Part shown: positions 1 to 12,385 of the stretch, in pieces | Numbering within the stretch: the stretch's first letter is position 1 | How the letters are laid out: each line of letters opens with the position of its first letter | Source: Stomoxys calcitrans | Taxonomy: Eukaryota > Arthropoda > Insecta > Diptera > Muscidae | Reading direction: 5' to 3' | Length of the DNA stretch: 64,000 nucleotides | NCBI RefSeq assembly: GCF_963082655.1 | Contig: NC_081554.1 | Coordinates: forward strand, 40,136,354-40,200,353 | The notes under the pieces: generated by a model | Told to the model about the DNA's origin: nothing | What the model saw: the letters and a program-made list of their open reading frames with translations, nothing else | The model's database searches: none | Made by a program: the position numbers and the translations under genes

Positions 1-562
1 TTTCCTCGACGACTTTTACAATATCTATAAAGTTTTCTCGAAATCGGTTCAGATTTAGATATAGCTCCCATATATATGTTCGTCCGATTTGCAGTAAGAA
101 TGCAATAAAATGGTCATTCGTTAATCGATTCTCTTGAAATTTGGTACGAAGGATTTTCTCTTAACTCTCAACATTACTGGTAAATTTCATAAAAATCGAA
201 TCAGATTTAGATATAGCTCTCATATATATATTTCACCCGATTTTCACTCCTAGAGCCACTGCAAGCGCCTTTATTGGCCAATCTTGCCAAAACTTTGTAC
301 AACGCTTTCCTCGATGACCTCCACAACATCTAAAAAGTTTAGTTGAAATCGGTTCAGATTTAGATATAGCTCCCATACATATGTTCGTCCGATTTTGGGA
401 AATATTGCAATAAAGTGCTCATTTGTTAACCATAGTTATTACAGTTTCAACACATTTGCTCCAAATTTGATATGGGTTGTTTAATAACCCATCTGAAAAC
501 ATCTGCCGAGGTCCATTAAAATTGGTTCAGAATTGGATATAGCTCGCACATTGTACTTATAG
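1..562. repeat. Interspersed repeat fragment, family C
   Basis: Two to three degenerate tandem units share the phrase GATTTAGATATAGCTCCCAT followed by an ATATATGTTCGTCCGATTT-like stretch, with about 250 bp between equivalent points. The same units recur at 15360-16225 and 18205-18450, so this is one repeat family. The copy ends near 'gctcgcacattgtacttata' just as the copy ending at 18440 does. A linked GTCTGTCTGTCCGTC tract in the second copy (about 15247) suggests kinship with the DINE-1-like elements. The left edge is cut by the window. Confidence 0.7.
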
Positions 563-1677
563 ACCAGTGCATGATGTCAACTGACTGGAGAGAGAAACAA
601 ACTTGGGGACTTCCTCCACTAGATGCGCCGCCTCTAGACCTCCTTCCGCCTCTAGATCCCTCCCCGCTAACTCACCTCCCCGTCAACTTTTCAAAAATAT
701 AAGTTTCTCTGGCGCACCCTGTATACATAGCCTTTTTAGCCTCCACATATCAAAAACCACTCTGACATTTTCTATATAGAAGACTGACAGCACTCAATTT
801 GAGAATTATTGTATGAGGTTGGGGTTTCCTACAAGTAAACAAACACAGCTGTTTCTTAGTTTCCTTTATCTGAGCGCTCAGCACTGGATACAACATGTGA
901 GTTTTCAGCCTACGAATAATTACATTTTCCATTATCTTAAGACATGTGAAAGGGAAAAGTTTCACTACAGCTACACCATATACAAGTACTCCTTATCGTA
1001 ACAAAAAAAGTGTAAGGTAGAGTTTCCTGTTATCATTGCTATGTAGGTCTCTTATGTTGCTCATTCTCGTTTTTATTCCAACTACACTTTTTGTTGTTTT
1101 AGGATGCATTCTTGCCGTGGTTATTGTTATATTCCTTTATTTCAATTTTACCCAAAATTTGTTTAACACAAACCTCATGTCACTATTGTTTTTCCTTCTC
1201 CCTATTGTGTTGCTACATCTGTTTTTTTTTCGTGTGTCTATTCAAAATAGAAATAAAATTTTTCCAAATTGATGGATTGTAGATTGCTTTTTGGATTTGC
1301 TTTTGAAAATATTATCTTTTTTTTCGTAAAATGCACCAAAGACGACGACAACGATGATGGGGGTCACTCGAATTTGATATTGATGGACATTTTGTTGTTG
1401 TTGATGGGTTTTTGTTTTTCTTGTCTAATAGAAGCAAATTTGAAATTGATTTATCACCTTTCAGGTATCGATCATCCCACTCCATGTGGACTTTCATTAG
1501 AGTTGGGTTAATTGGGACCCTTTTCGTTTGTAACGGTGAAATGCTCTGGTAAAACCTTTGAAATATACATTCCATTAAGTGCATTACGAAATTTAATGGT
1601 TTCCGTTGTGCTAAATGAATTTTATGCCTACTCAAGATATTTCTTATGAAATGAGACTAGGTAAGGCATAATTTGTT
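563..1677. other. Intergenic, no gene recognised
   Basis: Only short open frames occur, none with a recognisable motif. A C-rich stretch at 612-690 contains two versions of a CGCCTCTAGA word. 1040-1260 is T-rich and reads as hydrophobic low-complexity sequence in one frame. I see no splice-supported coding segment. Confidence 0.5.
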
Positions 1678-4600
1678 AGAAATTTTCTCTAAAGAAAAAT
1701 TTCCATAAAAATTTTCCAAAGAAACAATTTCCAAAAAATTTTCTCTAAAGAAAAAATTTCCCTAAAATTTTCTCTAAAGACAAAATTTCCATGAAATTTT
1801 CTTTAAAAAACAAATTCCATGAAATTTTCTTAAAAAAAAAATTTACACGAAATTTTCTCAAAAGAAAAAATTTCCAAGAAATTTTCTCTAAAGACAAAAT
1901 TTCCGGAAATTTTCTCCAAAGAAAATAAAATTTTTTCTAAAGAAAAAATTTCCATGAAATTTTCTCTAAAGACAAAATTTTCATGAAATTTTCAATAATT
2001 TCCATGAATCTTTCTCTAAATACAAAATTTCCCTGAAATTTTCTCTAAAGAAAAAATTTCCATTAAATTTTCTTTAAAAAAAATTTCCATTAAATTTTCT
2101 TTAAAAAAAATTTCCATGAAATTTTCTTAAAAAAAAAATTTACATGAAATTTTCTCAAAAGAAAAAATTTCTATGAAATTTTCTCAAAAGAAAAAATTTC
2201 TATGAAATTTTCTCAAAAGAAAAAATTTCTATGAAATTTTCTCTAAAGAAAAATTTCCATGAATTTTCTCTAAAGACAAAATTTCCATGAAATTTTCTCT
2301 AAAGACAAAATTTCCATGAAATTTTCTCTAAAGACAAAATTTCCATGAAATTTTCTCTAAAGACAAAATTTCCATGAAATTTTCTCTAAAGACAAAATTT
2401 CCATGAAATTTTCTCTAAAGAAAAATTTCCATGAATTTTCTCTAAAGACAAAATTTCCATGAAATTTTCTCTAAAGACAAAATGTCCATAAAATTTTCTC
2501 TAAAAGAAAAAATTTCTATGAAATTTTCTCTAAAGACAAAATTTCCATGAAATTTTCTCTAAAGAAAAAATTTCCATGAAATTTTCTGTAAAGAAAAAAT
2601 TTCCATGAAATTTTCTCTAAAGAAAAAATTTCCATGAAATTTTCTCTAAAGACAAAATTTCCATGAAATTTTCTCTAAAGAAAAAATTTTCATGAAATTT
2701 TCTCTAAAGAAAAAATTTCCATGAAATTTTCTCTAAAGAAAAAATTTCCATGAAATTTTCTCTAAAGACAAAATTTCCATGAAATTTTCTCTAAAGAAAA
2801 AATTTCCATGAAATTTTCTCTAAAGAAAAAATTTCCATGAAATTTTCTCTAAAGAAAAAATTTCCATGAAATTTTCTCTAAAGAAAAAATGTCCATGAAA
2901 TTTTCTCTAAAGAAAAACTTTTCATGAAATTTCCTCTAAAGACAAAATTTCCATGAAATTTTCTCTAAAAAAAAATTTCCATTAAATTTTCTTTAAAAAA
3001 AATTTCCATTAAATTTTCTTTAAAAAAAAATTTACATGAAATTTTCTCAAAAGAAAAAATTTCTATGAAATTTTCTCAAAAGAAAAAATTTCTATGAAAT
3101 TTTCTCAAAAGAAAAAATTTCTATGAAATTTTCTCAAAAGAAAACAATTTCTATGAAATTTTCTCTAAAGACAAAATTTCCGTGAAATTTTCTCTGAAGA
3201 CAAAATTTCCATGAAATTTTCTCTAAAGAAAATAAAATTTTTTCTAAAGAAAAAATTTCCATGAAATTTTCTCTAAAGAAAATAAAATTTTTTCTAAAGA
3301 AATTTCCATGAAATTTTCTCTAAAGAAAAAATTTCCATCAAATTTTCTCAAAAGACAAAATTTCCATAAAATTTTCTCTAAAGACAAAATTTCCATGAAA
3401 TTTTCTCTAAAGAAAAACTTTCCATGAAATTTCCTCTAAAGACAAAATTTCCATGAAATTTTCTCTAAAGACAAAATTTCCATGATATTTTCTCTAAAGA
3501 CAAAATTTCCATGAAATTTTCTCTAAAGACAAAATTTCCATGAAATTTTCTCTATAGACAAAATTTCCATGAAATTTTCTCTAAAGACAAAATTTCCATG
3601 AAATTTTCTCTAAAGAAAAATTTCCATGAATTTTCTCTAAAGACAAAATTTCCATGAAATTTTCTCTAAAGACAAAATTTCCATGAAATTTTCTCTAAAG
3701 ACAAAATTTCCATGAAATTTTCTCTAAAGACAAAATTTCCATGAAATTTTCTCTAAAGAAAAAATTTCCATGAAATTTTCTCTAAAGAAAAAATTTCCAT
3801 GAAATTTTCTCTAAAGAAAAAATTTCCATGAAATTTTCTCTAAAGAAAAAATTTCCATGAAATTTTCTCTAAAGAAAAAATTTCCATGAAATTTTCTCTG
3901 AAGAAAAAATTTTCATGAAATTTTCTCTGAAGACAAAATTTCCATGAAATTTTCTCTAAAGAAAAATTTTCATGAAATTTTCTCTAAAAAAATTTCCATG
4001 AAATTTTCTCTAAGGAAAATACTTCCATGAAATTTTCTTTAAAGAAAAAATTTCCATGAAATTTTCTTTAAAGAAAAAATTTCCATGAAATTTTCCCTAA
4101 AGAAAAAATTTCCATGAAATTTTCTCTAAAGAAAAAATTTCCATAAAATTTTCTCTAAAGAAAAAATTTCCATGAAATTTTCTCTAAAGAAAAAATTTCC
4201 ATGAAATTTTCTCTAAAGACAAAATTTCCATGAAATTTTCTCTCAAGACAAAATTTCCATGAAATTTTCTCTAAAGACAAAATTTCTATGAAATTTTCTC
4301 TAAAGACAAAATTTCTATGAAATTTTCTCTAAAGACAAAATTTCCATGAAATTTTCTCTAAAGAAAAAATTTCCATAAAATTTTCTCTAATGACAAAATT
4401 TCCATGAAATTTTCTCTAAAGACAAAATTTCCATGAAATTTTCTCTAAAGACAAAATTTCCATGAAATTTTCTCTAAAGACAAAATTTCCATGAAATTTT
4501 CTCTAAAGACAAAATTTCCATGAAATTTTCTCTAAAGAAAAAATTTCCATAAAATTTTCTCTAAAGACAAAATTTCCATGAAATTTTCTCTAAAGACAAA

Positions 4601-6233
4601 ATTTCCATGAAATTTTCTCTAAGGAAAATACTTCCATGAAATTTTCTTTAAAGAAAAAATTTCCATGAAATTTTCTTTAAAGAAAATATTTCCATGAAAT
4701 TTTCCCTAAAGAAAAAATTTCCATGAAATTTTCTCTAAAGAAAAAATTTCCATGAAATTTTCTCTAAAGACAAAATTTCCATGAAATTTTCTTCAAAGAA
4801 AAATATTCCATGAAATTTTCTCTGAAGACAAAATTTCCATTAAATTTTCTCCAAAGACAAAATTTCTATAAAATTTCTCTAAAGAAAAAATTTCCATGAA
4901 ATTTTCTCTAAAGACAAAATTTCCATAAAATTTTCTCTAAAGACAAAATTCCATGAAATTTTCTCTAAAGACAAAATTTCCATGAAATTTTCTCTAAAGA
5001 CAAAATTTCCATGAAATTTTCTCTAAGGACAAAATTTCCATGAAATTTTCTCAAAAGAAAAACTTTCCATGAAATTTTCTCTAAGGAAAAAATTTCCATG
5101 AAATTTTCTCTAAAGAAAAACTTTCTATGAAATTTCCTCTAAAGACAAAATTTCCATGAAATTTTCTCTAAAGACAAAATTTCCATGAAATTTTCTCTAA
5201 AGACAAAATTTCCATGAAATTGTCTCTAAAGACAAAATTTCCATGAAATTTTCTCTAAAGACAAAATTTCCATGAAATTTTCTCTAAAGAAAAACTTTCT
5301 ATGAAATTTCCTCTAAAGACAAAATTTCCATGAAATTTTCTCTAAAGACAAAATTTCCATGAAATTTTCTCTAAAGACAAAATTTCCATGAAATTGTCTC
5401 TAAAGACAAAATTTCCATGAAATTTTCTCTAAAGACAAAATTTCCATGAAATTTTCTCTAAAGACAAAATTTCCATGAAACTTTCTCTAAAGACAAAATT
5501 TCCATGAAATTGTCTCTAAAGACAAAATTTCCATGAAATTGTCTCTAAAGACAAAATTTCCATGAAATTTTCTCTAAAGACAAAATTTCCATGAAATTTT
5601 CTCTAAAGACAAAATTTCCATGAAATTTTCTTTAAAGAAAAAATTTCCATGAAATTTTCTTTAAAGAAAAAATTTCCATGAAATTTTCTTTAAAGAAAAA
5701 ATTTCCATGAAATTTTCTCTAAAGAAAAAATTTCCATGAAATTTTCTCTAAGGACAAAATTTCCATGAAATTTTCTCTAAAGAAAAACTTTCCATGAAAT
5801 TTTCTCTAAGGAAAAAATTTCCATGAAATTTTCTCTAAAGAAAAACTTTCTATGAAATTTCCTCTAAAGACAAAATTTCCATGAAATTTTCTCTAAAGAC
5901 AAAATTTCCATGAAATTTTCTCTAAAGACAAAATTTCCATGAAATTTTCTCTAAAGACAAAATTTCCAAGAAATTGTCTCTAAAGACAAAATTTCCATGA
6001 AATTTTCTCTAAAGACAAAATTTCCATGAAATTTTCTCTAAAGACAAAATTTCCATGAAATTTTCTCTAAAGACAAAATTTCCATGAAATTTTCTTTAAA
6101 GAAAAAATTTCCATGAAATTTTCTCTAAAGAAAAAATTTCCATGAAATTTTCTCTAAAGACAAAATTTTCATGAAATTTTCACTAAAGAAAAATTTCCAT
6201 GAAATTTTTTCGCTAAAGAAAAATTCTCTGAAA
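1678..6233. repeat. 29-bp satellite array (Sat1), about 157 units
   Basis: A head-to-tail array of a 29-bp unit, seen for example as CCATGAAATTTTCTCTAAAG followed by ACAAAATTT at 2285, 2314 and onward. Two main variants alternate in blocks: GACAAAATTT and GAAAAAATTT. The unit has imperfect dyad symmetry about CCATG, with GACAAAATTT on one side and AAATTTTCTC on the other. Rare marker variants recur at exact multiples of 29: CTTTCTATGA at 5121, 5295 and 5846 (174 = 6x29 and 551 = 19x29), and ACTTCCATGA at 4021 and 4630 (609 = 21x29). That shows higher-order amplification. No open frame crosses it. Confidence 0.97.
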
Positions 6234-7449
6234 AAAGCTGAAATGACTTCAAAACTAGTAGTCCCCCATTGTGTAACGAAGGCTATTTCTATGATGAACA
6301 CTTAACACAAATGCTCGAAGGTAGGTTTGGGACTTTTCACTCATACACACTCTCACATTCCATCCCCATACTCTGCTCACAACAACGATCAGCTGGCATA
6401 GTAAAGGAAGCCATGAAATTGTTTATATTTTTATGTCCAATTTTTTTTTTATTTCAAGGGACTTGTCCCCCTTTCATTACAAAACTAAAAATGAAAATAA
6501 AAAAAATGGCATTTGAATGAGTGCGTGAAAATGTTTTCCCAATGAGCATTAAGTCCATGTTTTCTGTATTGCTGCCATAATTGATGATGGCGATAACGAT
6601 AATCATATTCTAATGGTGGTGGGAATATTGAATGCATTTTAATTTATGTAGGTTTGAGTGTGTGTGAGTTTTGGTGACCTCTTGGAAGGGGGCAAACCTG
6701 AAAATTGAACCCATTTCCTTCAGTCTTCAAATAAAACATACTTTTAGAATAAGGAAAGAAATGCTACTACAAAAATATTTTGGATGGACATCAGAACATT
6801 AATTTTCATTTGTAGAAGAATTTCTCTAAAGCTAGGTAGTTTGGTGGGAGGAGCCTGTTTCTTAAGAGTGAAAGATGAGGATATCAGGACATAGTTGTTG
6901 TCCTTTAGCACCATACCTTTATGAAGGAGTATTGATCCTTGGCAAGCTCCTTTTGGCGAGCCAAGTCGTTCCAGTCCGATTCCGGAGAGGAAACGATAAT
7001 GACTCTTTTTGATTCCTTAATACCCCCTTCGTTTCTTCACCAGCAGAGTATAAATCTTGACCATTGCCTTCTTATAATTGTAATAGATGAGTTTGTGATT
7101 TTCCTAACTAGAATTCTTGTCATATTCATATCAAAACTTGAAGTCCATTGAAACATTCCAATTTTCCACACTCATTCTACTATGACAAAGTAATTATAAT
7201 AAATTATTCTAAATCACCTTTAAGAGTCTACAAAGGTCATATAGCCGACACCGCAACTCTCCAATACCCTGCATTTTTATTATCTCCTGGGTGAAATGAA
7301 CATAAAAAAAACGAAACGAAAAGCCCTTCTTCCATGAATGGACATTAAACTGGCAAAGAGAAAATACAACAATGGAAAGATGCCTGGTATAATCTAGCAC
7401 TTCACAGGCTGAGCACGATCGTAGCTATCTTTTAATAACTTCATACAAA
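6234..7449. other. Intergenic, no gene recognised
   Basis: Unique-looking AT-rich sequence right of Sat1. The short open frames (for example at 6269-6520) have no conserved motif and contain homopolymer runs. No tRNA or splice-supported exon is visible. Confidence 0.5.
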
Positions 7450-9068
7450 AACAAGTAAAAGCGTGCTAAGTTCGGCCGGGCCGAATCTTATATACCCTCC
7501 ACCATGGATCGCATTTGTCGAGTTCTTTTCCCGGCATCTCTTCTTAGGCAAAAAGATATAAGAAAAGAGTTGCTCTGCTATTAAAACGATATCAAGATAT
7601 GGTCCGGGTCGGACCACAATTAAATTATATGTTGGAGACCTGTGTAAAATTTCAGCCAATTCGTATAAGGATTGCGCCCATTGGGGCTCACGAAGTAAAA
7701 TAGAGAGAACGATTTATATGGGATCTGTATCGGGCTATAGACCGATTCAGACCATAATAAACACGTTTGTTGATGGTCATGAGAGGATCCGTCGTACAAA
7801 ATTTCAGGCATATCGGATAATAATTGCGACCTCTAGGGGTCAAGAAGTCAAGATCCCAGATGGGCAGCTATATCAGGTTATGAACCGATTTGAACCTTAT
7901 TTGACACAGTTGTTGAAAGTAAAAATAAAATACGTCATGCAAAATTTCAGCCAAATCGGATAGGAATTCCGCCCTCTAAAAGCTCAAGAAGTCAAATAAC
8001 CAGATCTGTTTATATGACAGCTATATCAGGTTATGGACCGATTTCAACCATACTTGGCACAGTTGTTGGATATCATAACGGATAAGAATTGTGCCCTCTA
8101 GAGGCTCAAGAAGTCAAGACCCAAGATCGGTTTATATGGCAGCTATATCAGGTTATGGACCGATTTGAACCATATTTGGCACAGTTGTTGGGTATAATAA
8201 CAAAACACGTCGTGCAAAATTTCATTTCAATCGGATAAGAATTGCGCACTCTAGAGGCTCAAGAAGTCAAGACCCAAGATCGGTTTATATGACAGCTATA
8301 TCAGGTTATGGACCGATTTCAACCATACTTGGCACAGTTGTTGGATATAGTAAGAAAACACGTCGTGCAAAATTTCATTTCAATCGGATAAGAATTGCGC
8401 ACTCTAGAGGCTCAAGAAGTCAAGACCCAAGATCGGTTTATATGGCAGCTATATCAGGTTATGGGCCGATTTCAACCATACTTGGCACAGTTGTTGGATA
8501 TCATAGCAAAACACGTCATGCAAAATTTCATTCTGATCGGATAAGAATTGCGCACGCTAGAGGCTCAAGAAGTCAAGACCCAAGATCGGTTTATATGGCA
8601 GCTATATCAGGTTATGAACCGATTTTAAACATACTTAGCACAGTTGTTGGATATTATAACAAAACACGTCGTGCAAAATTTCATCCCAATCGGATAAGAA
8701 TTGCGCACTCTAGAGGCTCAAGAAGTCAAGACCCAAGATCGGTTTATATGGCAACTATATCAAAACATGGACCGATATGGCCCATTTACAATACCAACCG
8801 ACCTACACTAATAAGAAGTATTTGTGCAAAATTTCAAGCGGCTAGCTTTACTCCTTCGGAAGTTAGCGTGCTTTCGACAGACAGACGGACGGACGGACGG
8901 ACGGACGGACGGACGGACGGACAGACGGACGGACATGGCTAGATCGACATAAAATGTCACGACGATCAAGAATATATATACTTTATGGGGTCTCAGACGA
9001 ATATTTCGAGTAGTTACAAACAGAATGACGAAATTAGTATACCCCCCATCTTATGGTGGAGGGTATAA
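7450..9068 (-). mobile_element. DINE-1/Helentron-like element, near complete
   Basis: The left end is ACAAGTAAAAGCGTGCTAAG, followed by the hairpin TTCGGCC-G-GGCCGAA and TATACCCTCCACCAT. The right end is ATGGTGGAGGGTATA, so the subterminal sequences are inverted repeats. Near the right end lie the (GTCY)n tract (8877-8934, read on minus) and the block TATATATTCTTGATCGTC (minus), both hallmarks of dipteran DINE-1/mini-me elements. The middle is a tandem array with CTAGAGGCTC at 8251, 8404, 8557 and 8710, a strict 153-bp period. In the Helentron sense the element lies on minus, with its hairpin and ACTTGTTT end at the left. It is non-autonomous: no Rep/helicase is seen. Confidence 0.85.
8877..8934. 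repeat. (ACGG)n / (GTCY)n microsatellite
   Basis: Perfect and near-perfect tetranucleotide run of ACGG/ACAG inside the DINE-like element. This is the longest such tract in the window. Shorter versions sit at the same place in the copies at 29252-29292 and 34910-34940. It is expanded from the proto-microsatellite of the element family. Confidence 0.95.
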
Positions 9069-9379
9069 AAAAATAGAAAATGAGAAAATCAAAACTCAAA
9101 GGCATGTGTCACTATAACCGACACAATGGGGGGAATCAGAAAAAAAAATTTAGTTCGTTTTTTTCTTTCTCACAAAAAATTCTCATTTTTAAAGTACAAA
9201 TGAAATAAAAAAATAAAATAAATAAAACAAAAATAAATAATAAATAGAAAATAAATAAATTAAATAAATTAACCCACCACCATGGATTCTGCTAAAAATT
9301 TATACAAAATAAATTTAGTTGTAGGGCATAATTTTATTCTACAATACATGCAAAACTCCTGTCAAACCAGCAAAAATTA
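9069..9379. other. AT-rich spacer
   Basis: Contains A/AAAT-rich low complexity (9205-9270). No gene or recognisable element is seen. Confidence 0.5.
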
Positions 9380-10132
9380 GATCTTCTAGGAACCGAATAA
9401 CCGCGAGACCGGTTAATATGAGAGTTATACCAGGTTAAAGACCGATTTGGAACGTACTTGGCTTAGTTTTTGGAAGTCATAACAGAATACAATGTGCAAA
9501 ATTTTATAGGCTTCTAGGGGCTAAAGGGAACTATATTAGGTTTTAGACCGATTTGGACCGAACTTGGCAAAGTTGTTAAAGGTAACGGAACACCGCATGC
9601 AAAATTTCAGCGAAATCGGACAAAAATTGTGGTTTGTAAGAGCTCAAGAAGTCGAATCTGGACATCGGTTTACATGAGAGCTATATCAGATTATAGACCG
9701 ATTCGGACCGTACTTGGCGCAGTTGTTAGAGATCGTAACGGAACACTGCAAGCAAAATATCAGCCAAATCGGACAAAAATTTCCGCTTGTAAGGGATCAG
9801 GAAGTCAAATCGGGAGATTGGATTATATGGGACCTTTATCAGGTTATAGACTGATTTGGACCGTATTAGATACAGTTGTTGAACGTCACAAAAGAACACC
9901 ACATGCAAAGTTTCAGCAAAATCGGACAAAAATTGCGGCTTCCAGGGGCTCCAGATGTCAAATCGGGAGATCGGTTTATATGGAAGCTATATCTAAATCT
10001 GAACCGATATGGCTCATTTGCATTCCCCAACGACCTACATAAATAAAAAGTATCTGTGGAAAATTTCAAGCTGCGGGCAAACTCGTAGATCTAACGCGTT
10101 TGACCGCTATCGTGATTTCGACAGACGGACGG
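9380..10132 (-). mobile_element. DINE-like element fragment
   Basis: Tandem units of the 'gaccgatttggaccgtacttgg ... aaatcgg' type, about 150-160 bp apart. They end in a short (ACGG)n tract preceded by GTGATTTCGACAGACGG (10109-10130). The terminal hairpin end is not visible at the left. On the right the sequence switches abruptly to inverted family B sequence, so the terminal block is missing. The open frame at 9629-10042 is only the repeat read in frame. Confidence 0.7.
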
Positions 10133-10994
10133 ACCAACCCCAAAACTCCCTAAAATATAAACATATTGGACGATAGTGACAACATGGGGCTCGAATGAAA
10201 GGTATTCGGAATTAGATTACGAATATGGTCGGGAAGGAGGTATAGACTATAGCATTTGTTGATTTTGGAAGGGGGCGTTACCCCAGAAACACCACCCAAA
10301 ATAAAAAGTGGACCAATAGGGACAATATGGGTATCAAATGAAAGTTATTGAAGAGGAAAATAAGAATATGATATTAAAAATTGGATACAGGTATCCAAGA
10401 GGACGTCCAACCCCAAACAGACATTTTGGGCGTACATATCAATATAGGACTCAAATGAAAGGTATTCGGGTGTAGATTACGAATCTGTCACACAAAATCA
10501 GTTTGATGCATAGGGGGTCACCCCACCCACCAAGACTCCTAAATGGGCATATTAACCAATCACGACTATACTCAAAAACGGCAAAACGATTTGCTCGAAA
10601 TTTTTACAGATTGTGTAGATTGGTCTGAAAGGAATCAAAGTCTATATTTTTTTCCGATTTCGGAAAGGGACGCACCCTCCCTCTTAGCCCAAATACACTT
10701 CACAAAATCAAAAGTGGACCGATCGGAACAATATGGGTATCAAATGAAAAGTATTAAGAAAAATACGAATATGTTATAAAAATATTCGACAAATTGATCC
10801 GACCAAGGCTATATATGTTTCAAATTATAGCATTTTGCGAGTAGATTAGGAAAGTTAACTTTAAATTTGCGTTAAACCTACTTAAAACACCTTAAATGGG
10901 TTATTTGATCCATCATGAAAATATGAGGCTCAAATGAAAGGAGTTTGAGAGCAAAAAATTAACAAATAAAAAAAAAACAAATAAAATAATAAAA
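10133..10994 (-). repeat. Family B repeat fragment, inverted
   Basis: Units read on minus as 'ccgaatacctttcatttgag' followed by 'cccatattg' and a purine-rich stretch. They match the tandem units of family B at 16229-18204, 19434-21100 and 58969-61382. No coding content is seen. The short open frame at 10543-10779 is part of the repeat. The segment is bounded by DINE-like sequence on both sides. Confidence 0.65.
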
Positions 10995-12127
10995 AACAAG
11001 TAAAAGCGTGCTAAGTTCGGCCGGGCCGAATCCCATATACCCTCCACCATTGATCGTATTTGTCGAGTTCTTTTCCCGCCATCTCTTCTTAGGCAAAACA
11101 GGATATAAGAAAAGATTTGCTCTGCTATAAGAGCGATATCAAGATATGGTCCGGTTTGGACCACAATTAAATTATATGTTGGAGACCTGTATAAAATGTC
11201 AGCCAATTCGAATAAGAATTGCGCCCTTTGGGGGCTCAAGAAGTAAAATAGAGAGATCGATTTATATGGGAGCTGTATCGGGCTATAGACCGATTCAGAC
11301 CATAATAAACACGTATGTTGATGGTCATGAGAGAATCCGTCGTACAAAATATCAGGAAAATCGGATAATAATTGCGACCTCTACAGGCTCAAGAAGTCAA
11401 GATCCCAGATCGGTTTATATGACAGCTATATCAGGTTATGAACCGATTTAAACCATACTTGGCACAGTTGTTGGATATCATAACAAAACACTTCGTGCCA
11501 AAATTCATTCAAATCGGATAAGAATTGCGCCCTCTAGAGGCTCAAGAAGTCAAGACCCCAGATCGGTTTATATGACAGCTATATCAGGTTATAGACCGAT
11601 TTGAACCATTCTTGGGACAGATGTTGGATATCATGACAAAACACGTCGTGCGAAATTTCATTCAAATCGGATAAGAATTGTGCACTCTAGAGGCTCAAGA
11701 AGTCAAGACCCAAGATCGATTTATATGGCAGCTATATCAGGTTATGGACCGATTTGAATCATACTTGGCACAGTTGTTGCATATTATAACAAAACACGTC
11801 GTGCCAAAATTCATTCAAATCGGATAAGAATTGCGCCCTCTAGAGGCTCAAGAAGTCTAGACCCAAGATTGGTTTATATGACAGCTATATCAAAACATGG
11901 ACCGATATGGCCCATTTACAATACCAACCGACCTACACTAATAAGAAGTATTTGTGCAAAATTTTAAGCGGCTAGCTTTACTCCTTTGGAAGTTAGGCTA
12001 GATCGACATAAAATGTCACGACGATCAAGAATATATATACTTTATGGGGTCTAAGACGAATATTTCGAGTAGTTACAAACAGAATGACGAAATTAGTATA
12101 CCCCCCATCTTATGGTGGAGGGTATAA
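10995..12127 (-). mobile_element. DINE-1/Helentron-like element lacking its GTCY tract
   Basis: The left end carries ACAAGTAAAAGCGTGCTAAG and the TTCGGCC/GGCCGAA hairpin. The right end is ATGGTGGAGGGTATA. Three to four 153-bp-type units lie between. Compared with the copy at 7450-9068, the sequence jumps from 'gaagttag' straight to 'gctagatcgacataaaatg' near 11997. The whole (GTCY)n tract and its flank are therefore deleted. Confidence 0.83.
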
Positions 12128-12287
12128 AAACTAATAAAAATAAAGACAATAACAGTCTAACAGATACCGGCACCTAGATTGGGACACAATACCAGACATG
12201 AACCAATTAAGGGGAGTGGTATTGAAAACAATTAAGAATTTTTCCTAACTTAAAAACTTTCATTTTAGTGGTTACTTTTTAGTTTTT

Positions 12288-12385
12288 AGAGCGCACAACA
12301 AGCCGATTACTGGCTATGGTGTATGTCCATAGTGGCATGGGGCGGATTAATATCTGCACCCTCTTTTCAACCTAACCTAACCTAT
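12288..12385 (+). repeat. Short interspersed repeat with CCTAA-type tail
   Basis: Begins at AGAGCGCACAACAAG and runs through 'ggcatggggcggattaatat', ending in CAACCTAACCTAACCTA. A reverse-complement copy lies at 62188-62270. The pattern fits the 3' end of a LINE or SINE with a pentamer tail. It is too short to call a telomere remnant, and flies lack TTAGG telomeres. Confidence 0.6.

Noticed and set aside
1678..6233. Sat1 as a CRISPR-like or other spaced direct-repeat array
   Set aside because: There are no variable spacers: the whole 29-bp period is the repeat, and the host is a eukaryote.
8289..8942. A 217-codon open frame with repeated peptides as a protein-coding gene
   Set aside because: It is the 153-bp DINE-like unit read in a frame that happens to be open, and it ends in the microsatellite. 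Frames at 9629-10042, 11146-11451 and 41776-42096 have the same origin.
12366..12385. CCTAACCTAACC as an interstitial arthropod (TTAGG)n telomere repeat
   Set aside because: Fewer than three units, placed as the tail of an interspersed repeat that recurs at 62188-62270; flies have lost TTAGG telomeres.
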